From contig OX442318.1 of assembly GCA_949358305.1 (NCBI GenBank), forward strand, positions 106,001 through 170,000: 64,000 nt of DNA. The letters run 5' to 3'. The translations under genes and the position numbers were made by a program. Under the pieces are notes generated by a model. The model was given only the letters and a program-made list of their open reading frames with translations, did not search any database and had not been told where the DNA came from. The DNA comes from Strigamia acuminata. Its lineage: Eukaryota > Arthropoda > Chilopoda > Geophilomorpha > Linotaeniidae. Positions 55,932-64,000 of the stretch are shown here, piece by piece; within the stretch, counting starts at the first letter, position 1; each line of letters starts with the position of its first letter.

Positions 55932-58900
55932 TTCTAACGCATTAGTTTGGCATCGCGCACGACAGGCCTAACCTAACGACCTGAACACAAATTCTCCGTT
56001 AAAACGCGACGACAATGACAATGATAGCGGCGATGCTCGCGCCGCCCGGTGGCCAAACACCCAACACCAAAACGTAACCGACACGAAATAAATAAGAAAA
56101 TAAAGCAGCCATCTTCTTTTTTTTTTCTTTCTTTTTTTTTAAATTATTTATTTTATTCATTTTATTTATTTATTTATTTTGTCTGCGTTTAAAATCGAAA
56201 TAAAGACAAGTTCGAATTGCGTACTGGTCATTTCTTAAGCTTTGTCATAATGAAAGAAAAACAAACACTGTATACATAATAATCATAATAATAATAATAA
56301 TTAATAATAATAATAATTTGTAATTATACATCATAAACATTTCCTTTTTCAACAACATCACAAAAATTACCATTCATGCTGAAAGAGGAAGGAGATGATA
56401 GGCAAGAAACTTGTTTTGTTTTTTCCAATAAAGTGTAAACTCACCGATAAATAAAAATAAAATAAAATAAAAATTGCATCATCGTCGTCATCATCAATCG
56501 TATTTTGAGTATAGGAATCGATCAAAACAAGAAATACACAAACAATTCTATATTTATTTTATGTCTTCTTATTAATTCAGTAATTAATTCATTAACGGGG
56601 GATAAGAAAAAACTGAGAGCGCTAATTTAAAATCCACATTTAACGAACGCACGAAAAAGACAAGGACGGGACAGAAGTGGCGGCGGCGGCCAACTAGAAA
56701 ACACAACTTCATCATCCTCCAATTTTGAATTTTTCCCTTTTTCTCTCTCTTTCTTTCTCTATATATTGGTCGATAAAATTACTCACAGCCAACTTCAAAC
56801 AAAAAAATACGCTTTTCTTTTTCATAAAAACATTTCCGTGGAATGTTTCGAGTGTTTCAACTTATTTATTTATTTAGATATTTATTTATTTATTATTGCT
56901 ATCTCTCACATTCTACATTGAGATCAAACTGAATCGATTGAACCGCCACTTCTGTCGATCGTCTCGCGATAAGCTACGAGTGTTTTTTTTGTTTTTGTTT
57001 TTTTTTTTACATTTTTTTGTATACTTTTTATTTTTAATTTTTTTTCATCAATTTTTTCAATTTTTTTCAATTTTTTTGTTTTTACATTTTATTTTTTGTG
57101 TCAGATCACAATGGCTGTGAAATAAATTTTTTTTTACCTATTTAAATTTTTTTTTTTTACCCTGAGCAAAAAAATTAAAAATGTTTTAATCAACCAACCC
57201 GACACTGAATTTAAAAACACTTTTTCACTTCATTTTTAATCCTACCTTATTTATTATTTTACATTTTACACTTTTAATTTTTCTTTTTTCCCCGTAAATT
57301 TTCTTTTTTATAAACCTAAGATTTTTTTTTTAAATTTTTTTCTTTTTGTTTTTAGCTATGATTTTTTAAATATACTTTGAACGAGGGCAGGAAGGAAGAG
57401 GATTCGAAAAGAACGGAGGAAGAGAGTTAGAGAGAGAGAGAGAGAGAGAAAGAGTAAGAAAAAGTGGGGACCCTGCATGAGCTAAAAATTCAATAATAAT
57501 TACAATTATAATAAACCTCTGAACACAGTCTATTTTATATATTTTATACTGAGCAAATTATTTGTTTCCATCTCTTCGGTAAAATACTGGCGTATGAATT
57601 AATATTAATACCATTTAATAATACCCCCAGCCCGCGACCATTCGAAACAAAATAATGGAAAAAAAGCTAGAATGGAGGTATATATGTATGTAAGGTATGT
57701 TATGTATGTTTTGACAAATCACATCGACTACAACTTGAAATCAAGGATATGATAATGATGGCACTGTCCCTTCCCAAGAATGAATGAATCAATCCCCAGC
57801 AATTGCCCTAAGAGTATATTTTTCCAAGTGTAGTAATTAATTAATTAATCTTTTTGTTTTCTACCAACAACAACAACAACAATGACAAACAAACAATCAA
57901 ACAAACAAACAAACAAACAAACAAACGAAGGAAGGAAGGAAGGAAGGTAGGAAGGATAAAATGTGTTGGGGGAATTGTTGAGATTATTATTATCATTATA
58001 CATTTGGCACTTGAGGTTTTACAATATGGATCGATTAATCAAATTACTATAAGGTCGTTAAAATTTGTTGTCAAATTTGGAACTATTTAAAAACGTGGAC
58101 ATTTCGGAATACTGCGCATGTGTGTGTGTGGGTGTGTGTGTGTTGTGTGTATGTGACTGAGTGAGTGACTAAAAAGTGAGCGTCCCTCGAAGCTTTTTAA
58201 GGCAGATGTTAAAATAGATGAGATCACACTCCACGTAATTCTGTCGGTTGGTTGGAAACAACACTTAAGAAATCACCTTTTTTAAGACACAAATCAGGTA
58301 CGGTTCACTCTCGAAATCCTTCTCGTCTTCCATTCTCATATTATTAAAAATACAAAGCACCATGAAAAGGACAAAAAAATAGTCGTCTTCTCAACCATTT
58401 TCCAGCCACCAAAGGGGGAACAAAAACTAAAGCATTTGGAATTTTTGTTTAAAAAAAAACCTCAAAACTGTGCATTTTTAATACTGAAACATTAAAACAC
58501 AATCACGATAGGTACCTAAAACACTCTAGAATCATATACACATACATAGACGTGTCATATGTACTTGTATGTCCCATAAGGCACAGCAGATTTTTTTTCT
58601 TTTCTTTTCTTTTCTTTTTCTAAAAGGGTCTTATTAATTAGAGGTGGGAAAAAATCGACATTTATGAGCTCGTAAAGACGTTTACAAGGCAAAAATGGTG
58701 CGGGAGAATGAAAAATGAGAAAACAAAAAACAAAAATAAACACCAATTTTGTTCACAACACAGCAAATCGTTAAGAAATCTCGGATTTTTTTTTCTTTTT
58801 TTTTTCTACTTTTTTCTTTTGTTTACTGTATTTGGGCAAAGAACACTTTGTATTATTGCTGTTGAGGAAAAATCAACCCAATCATTAGTTAAACTAACCA

Positions 58901-61832
58901 GGTTTGTACGTGGCCAGTTTAAATATTATTTTTTTCACTAATTACAACAACAACAACAACAACAACAAATAATTTAAAAAATGAAAAATGAAAAATGAAA
59001 TATTTTGGGATTAAGACCAGTATGCAAAATATTTTTTCATCAGCTAAATAGGACAAAAACTACATTAAGAGGAACCACCAACAAAAAATAAAAACACTAC
59101 TATTTTTTTTTGTCACATTTCGATCGAAAACAAAATGTGTGCGTTGCAATTTGAAGCGCATTGACTCGATCACTGTATATAAAATTAAGTAAAAGTGCAA
59201 TTTTTTCAACAGTCGATGGCGCTCGAGAAATAGTTTAAGCACAAGTTCCTTCTATTCCCCGTTTAATTTGAAAAAATAGTTGGGTTCTTAATAAAAAGAG
59301 AGCAAAAAATCATCACCGATGATGGCGAGTCGATTCGCTCATCGAACCGTCCGTTTCACGTTTGTTCGAGGCAAGAGAAAAACGAGTGACTAGTCAAATC
59401 AATATTGAGTAATACAATCGTGTGACTTTCTTATTGTCTTAGTATACAACAAAAAATAGAAATAAAAATAAAATAAAAACCTCCTCCCAAATGCGTGACT
59501 AGTTTTTAATAATCCAGGAATGTTTTTAAATTAAGGGAGCGAAAAACAAAGAATATATTTAAAAACGGATAATATTTGGCACGATGAAATAAAAAAAAAA
59601 AAAAAAATTAAAACAATTTTTTAAAAAAGAAGAAAAAATAAAAACGGACGATTCGATCGCGCGAAACGCTCAAAATTTCCTCGTTCGCTCGATTATTTAT
59701 TTGTTATTTATTTTTTGTTTTCTTAGGATATGACGGACCTTGTTCGATCATTTATGCAAAAAGGATTTTGGTATCGAGTGGACGGGTCAACCTTTTTCCT
59801 TGCGTGATCAGACGATCTTGCCCATATTTTTTTTTTTTTTTTTTGTTTGTTTCTTCCAAGAAATAGCACTTGTGAGTCTTGAGATAGGCAGAGAAAAAAA
59901 AGTGTGTCTTGATCCAAAATCCTTGCGTATCAATTAATTTCATCCGCTAAATTTTTCGCACGAGAAAACAGAAGAAACACTTTTTTTTTTTTTTTTCTTT
60001 CTTTCTTTCTTTCTTTTCCTTTTTTTGTTGTTGTTGTAATAATAATTCACTTCGCACACTTCACCACCAATGATTTAAGGCAGGAGAGTGGAGGTAAAAA
60101 TTTCTTCATTTCCAAATCATCATCATCGTCATCATCTTCGTCAACATCATCATCATCACCAATCATAGTCATCATTATTATTAGATTAATCATTTTTCGC
60201 ACACGACACTTTTTAGTTTATCCACAAAGAGGGCGCAAGAAGGAGGAGGAATGGTTCTTGGAAGCTCACTACACACTTTTTTGCTGCGTAGTTTCAAATT
60301 AAACGGTTCGAACGCGAGATATTCTAGCGAGTCTCTAGCGAGTCCCCGCTCACTAGTGGAAGCTCTTCTGAAATCAAAAATCAATTTAAAAGAGAAAAAG
60401 AAAAAAAAGAAAAAAAGAAAAAAAGAAAAGGCTTCAAAATCCTACGGACTTGACTTTCCTTATAGGTAACCCCTCTTTTTTTGTCTTCCTCTTTTTGTGG
60501 CACAAATATTAAACAATTTTTAGAGCCGTCCGGTTTTCTGCTCATCTCTTTCTTTTTTCGAATTTACAAAAAAAATTAAAATAAAAAAAAATTTAAATTT
60601 GAATTAAAAAAAAATGAAAAAAAATGTATAAGAGACCGAAAAAAGAAAAGGATGCAAAACTCGAAACGGCTTCACTGAGTACAATGATTTAATTAAATAC
60701 ACAGCAGTTCATTACTTTCGGCCGAATCGGCGCTAAGCAGCCCACTCGGTCCAAAAAAAAGAAAAAAATGACAAAAGATCACAGAAAAAAAAATTAATCT
60801 TACAGCCTGAGTTGTAATTAACCAAACGCGTGTATTTTTTTCTTTTTTCTTTTAGTTAGTTTAGTGGAAAAGGAGCCAACAAATCACATTTTTTTTTATG
60901 TTTTTGTACAAATACCTGAAAAGACACTAACACAAACTTAAATATTGATTTCTATAATAATAATAATAATATATTAATTATTATAACCATCATTGCAATA
61001 ATCAAAAAAGTTTTTCTCTAATAATAATAATAATAATATAATACATAAGGGGTCAAATACAATTAATATATGCAGATAAAAAGATATTAAATAGCGAAGA
61101 AAAGAAAATAAAGCGGTGAAACAACACACAACAAAGGCAACTTTTTGCACGCAAGCCCCGTAAAAATAGGAACCACACACTTTTGAGATTATTAAACGAC
61201 GGAAGAATTAATGAAAAAGAAAAACAAAAAAGAAATCATCATTTTTTGGAAAAATTCGTGGAAAAATTCGTGAAAAACAAGAAAAAGATTTATTTTTAAA
61301 AAAGCAAAATAAAAATAAAAACAAACTATTTCCTCATTTTCCACGCAGGGCCCCACCCACCCCTTTCAATGTCTGAAAAATTGTCTTAAAAGTCATCGTA
61401 TCTATCTATGTAACTATCTATCCCGAGAGTACTTTTGTCTAAGTACGAAACAAAAAGCTTGAGCTTTGCTCCACTAACCTGTCGGTCATCCCCCTTTTAC
61501 ACAAAAATGAGTTGTAAGTAGGAAAATCATCCAATTATTATCATCAATTAATTCATTAATATCGTCAACAAAAAAAAAATCGATTTGCACTAACAAGGCA
61601 TTTTCTGACAACAGTGGCAGGAAAGGTTTTTCTTTCTTTTCAAATCCTAGTTAAGTAAGAATTAAAACAAAAAATTCTTTGGGACAAACTCGTCTGCGGT
61701 TATTCTCTTTTTTTTTAAACTTTTTTTTAAACTTTTTTTTCTTTTTTTTTAAGGCGACAGTTTATTTTATTTATTTTTTTTTAGTTTTTTATATAATATA
61801 TATATACACATTAGGAAAAAAATGTCGGTTTG

Positions 61833-61867
<35 letters not shown>

Positions 61868-62008
61868 TTCGGTTGGTACGAAATATTGGAGTGTGAGAGA
61901 GAGAGAGTATATATGTTGATATGCTCATATTTTTTTTTTGTTCTCGACCGATTTTTATACCCCCCACAATCCAAATTAATAATAATAATAATAATAATGA
62001 TAATAGTA

Positions 62009-62057
<49 letters not shown>

Positions 62058-62308
62058 TTAAATAAAATTGAGATTTAAAAATTAGGCTCAAGGATTTTTT
62101 TTTGTTTTCGGCTGCCATATTTGCATTACATCAGGTCTCAAAAAATGAAAAAAAGAATGGAACCAATGAAAAAGTAACCAAGGGGAAAATTCCACCATCA
62201 TGAAATCACAGAGGATGTTGAGTTTGGAGGATATGTCGACTGGTGGGTGGTGGTGAAAGAGGAGGGGGAAAAGGAGGAGGAGGAGAAATAGCAATGATCC
62301 ATCATCCA
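55932..62308. other. 6.4 kb AT-rich region: probable TNRC6 3' UTR and SREK1 upstream region
   Basis: No coding exon is recognised. There are many simple repeats: ACAA/AAAC (57870-57925), GGAAG (57927-57955), TG (58120-58150), AAC (58945-58970), TTTC (59995-60015), TA (61838-61866) and AAT (61976-62057). Long T and A runs, ATC/CATCAT stretches near 60120-60175 and a GAGA run at 57425-57450 also occur. Because TNRC6 ends at 62309 on the minus strand and transcripts of this family have long 3' UTRs, much of this may be its 3' UTR. No poly(A) site can be fixed. Confidence 0.5.
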
Positions 62309-64000
62309 TCACACGCCCTCGCTGCCCAAGAGGTCTTCGGGCAGGTAGGAATTGAGAGAAGAAGGCGTGGCGCGATGCTGGTCGACGTCGGAGGCGAGCG
62401 CGGATCCGCCCCACAGGTTGCCCGCTTGCAGCGGCCACAGTTGACTGGTGGTGACCGGCGCGCCGTTCCACTGCGACGACTCGGCCGACTTGCCGAAGTG
62501 GCCGTACGACGAAGAGGAGCGGTACGAGGCAGACGAGGCGACTGCGGACGTGGCGCCGGGTCCCCACGACGTGCACGGCGGCGGGTTGTTGTTGTTGGGC
62601 GCTCCGCCGCCACCGCCGCCGCCTCCCACGACGCCGGCTGCCGACGCCACGATCGAAGCGGTGCCGCTCTGCTGCAGGAACTGTTGCATGTCGTTCTCGT
62701 TGGCGAAGTCCGCCAGGATGGTGGTGTTGCCCAGCACGCAGCTGTTGAGCGCCTTCTGCGCCTTCTCCGCCTCCTCGTGGCTCGAGTAGCGCACGAGCGC
62801 GATTCCCTGGTTCAGGTACAGGTGGAACGCCTGCAGCGGACCGTGTTGCAAGCACAGCGTCTTCAACGTCGAACCGTCGATCTGTGGTGTGAGGTTGCGC
62901 AACATAAGCCAGGTGGAGATGGAATGCCTGTCCCAGCCGGTCAGAGACGAACTTCGGCTATCTCCCGCCCAGTTGTGTCGGCCCATGTTGGAATGAGCAC
63001 CGCCGCCGCCGCCGCCGCCGCCGTTGCCGGCCGCCGGAGACGAATTCCACGCGGAAGGTCCTCCGACTCCGACTCCGCTCGTTCGTTCGCTCGTCTTGGC
63101 GTTGTGATTGCCGAGGCCGGGAGGCGGGCCGCGCGTCTTCGGCATCGGTGCGCCCCACAGCTCGGTCGTGAGCGTCGACGGCGGGTGGCTGCCCGCTTCG
63201 CCCGCCCAGCCGACCGCCGACGGTTTGCCAAACTTGCCGGCCGACGAACTCGTCACGGGCGTCGTGTTGTAGGACCAGGTGTTGGACAGGCCGAGCGGCA
63301 TGAAGCTCGAGTCGTTGACGACGCTGCTGCTGCTACCGCCGACGCCGACGCCGACGCCGACGCTGCTCGCGGGACTCGGCTTGACGGGGTCGTGCAGCGC
63401 AAACAGGTCCGAGTCTTTGATGGTGTTGAGCGAGAGCGGCGAGCGAGCCACGCTGCCCGGCGTGATGTGCGGGTCGTCTTCGATGCTCTTGGTGGACGTT
63501 CCCTTCCACGGTTTGCCCGGCTCGAATTCGGGCACGAGGTCGGTGAGCGCGCCCGGCCAGCGGTCTTCCTTGTCGGCCACCAAACTGCCGTTGTTGAGGC
63601 CGGCGTCCACGGCCGGCGCCGAGTCGGGCCATCCCGAATCGCTCTGCGAGCGCGACAAAGACGACCAGGTCGAGTCCACCTGGCTCAGCACGGGGTTCAG
63701 GTTGGGGCTCGAGTGCGACTGCGACAGGGTCTTCGAGGCGGAGCCTGGCGCGCGGCTGAAGTCGCCGCCGCCGCCTCCGCCGCACGGGTTCGACGAGGAC
63801 GAAGACGAGGAGGCGGAGACGGAGGCGGACGAGGAGGAGGGCGGGAGCGGTGCCACCGCCATCTCCTTGTCCATCATCATCTCCTTGTCGAGGAGAGGCG
63901 GCAGCTTCCACTGGGTGCGCAGACGCGACTGCGGCTGGTCCTTGAGTGCTAAATCACGAATGTCGTTCGACAGGCCGCCGAGCGCGTCCATGCCCGACTT
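62309..64000 (-). CDS. TNRC6: TNRC6/GW182 miRNA-silencing scaffold, C-terminal part
   Basis: The frame is open from the window edge to the TGA at 62309-62311, at least 563 codons, and continues upstream outside the window. After ALKDQPQSRLRTQWKLPPLL comes a Ser/Gly-rich stretch, then LVPEFEPGKPWKG (a PAM2-type PABPC-binding motif), EDDPHITPGSVARSPLSL, and Trp-containing linkers (NTWSYNTTP, ELWGAPMPK). The RRM follows (STWLMLRNLTPQIDGSTLKT to GNTTILADFANENDMQQFL), and the end is DLLGSEGV. These match the silencing domain of animal GW182 proteins, which bridge Argonaute to PABPC and the CCR4-NOT and PAN2-PAN3 deadenylases. Poly-Gly, poly-Ser and VGVGVG runs are lineage-specific expansions. GC content is far above the flanking DNA. 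The Argonaute-binding GW repeats lie off the edge. Confidence 0.94.
   Translation of the reverse strand, partial: KSGMDALGGLSNDIRDLALKDQPQSRLRTQWKLPPLLDKEMMMDKEMAVAPLPPSSSSASVSASSSSSSSNPCGGGGGGDFSRAPGSASKTLSQSHSSPNLNPVLSQVDSTWSSLSRSQSDSGWPDSAPAVDAGLNNGSLVADKEDRWPGALTDLVPEFEPGKPWKGTSTKSIEDDPHITPGSVARSPLSLNTIKDSDLFALHDPVKPSPASSVGVGVGVGGSSSSVVNDSSFMPLGLSNTWSYNTTPVTSSSAGKFGKPSAVGWAGEAGSHPPSTLTTELWGAPMPKTRGPPPGLGNHNAKTSERTSGVGVGGPSAWNSSPAAGNGGGGGGGGAHSNMGRHNWAGDSRSSSLTGWDRHSISTWLMLRNLTPQIDGSTLKTLCLQHGPLQAFHLYLNQGIALVRYSSHEEAEKAQKALNSCVLGNTTILADFANENDMQQFLQQSGTASIVASAAGVVGGGGGGGGAPNNNNPPPCTSWGPGATSAVASSASYRSSSSYGHFGKSAESSQWNGAPVTTSQLWPLQAGNLWGGSALASDVDQHRATPSSLNSYLPEDLLGSEGV

Noticed and set aside
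62243-63952. 569-codon plus-strand open frame opposite TNRC6
   Set aside because: It is an Arg/Val/Gly-rich antisense of a GC-rich exon. The minus strand has the PAM2 motif, RRM and conserved C-terminus.

Overview
This window is animal nuclear DNA: AT-rich, with short introns, acceptors mostly of the TTTCAG/TTTTAG kind, and many exons of recognisable metazoan genes. The presence of a DUF229-family gene, small introns and metazoan-type SUZ12, GW182, fibrillin and LRP sequences suggests an invertebrate, perhaps an ecdysozoan; the species cannot be fixed from sequence alone.

The window has two very different halves. The right part (about 47.6-64.0 kb) is an ordinary compact gene cluster, all on the minus strand. 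Reading from right to left it holds the C-terminal half of TNRC6/GW182 (miRNA silencing), SREK1 (splicing regulator), GET4 (tail-anchored protein targeting), ICT1/MRPL58 (mitoribosome rescue) and SUZ12 (PRC2). SREK1, GET4, ICT1 and SUZ12 can each be spliced by eye into an intact reading frame, and the gaps between them are only about 250-360 bp. A 6.3 kb AT-rich, simple-repeat-rich stretch lies between TNRC6 and SREK1 and is probably TNRC6 3' UTR plus spacer.

The left part (1-47.4 kb) is mostly repeats and gene remnants: a VKORC1 first exon at the left edge, an internally deleted HFM1/MER3 helicase, an ENPP phosphodiesterase with stops and frameshifts, the C-terminal half of ELL, LDL-receptor-related and fibrillin fragments, two DUF229 copies, single-exon fragments of ENPP, SUZ12 and a DIS3-like nuclease, and a truncated MEK kinase. 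Most keep introns, so they are not retrocopies.

Mobile and repeated DNA is abundant on the left. There is a complete Ty3/gypsy-type LTR retrotransposon (4333-10510) with identical 259-bp LTRs, a 6-bp target duplication and one intact 1673-aa gag-pol frame; it sits inside a copy of a ~220-bp repeat. There are also several short TIR elements and a 576-bp tandem array with exon-like segments. The most striking structure is a ~7.2 kb palindrome (38717-45885, 41-bp spacer) whose arms carry fibrillin exons, a 313-bp satellite whose unit is itself a foldback, and a long polypyrimidine/polypurine tract. The palindrome and the density of broken genes resemble degenerate sex-linked or B-chromosome-like DNA, but an assembly or amplification artefact must be excluded first.
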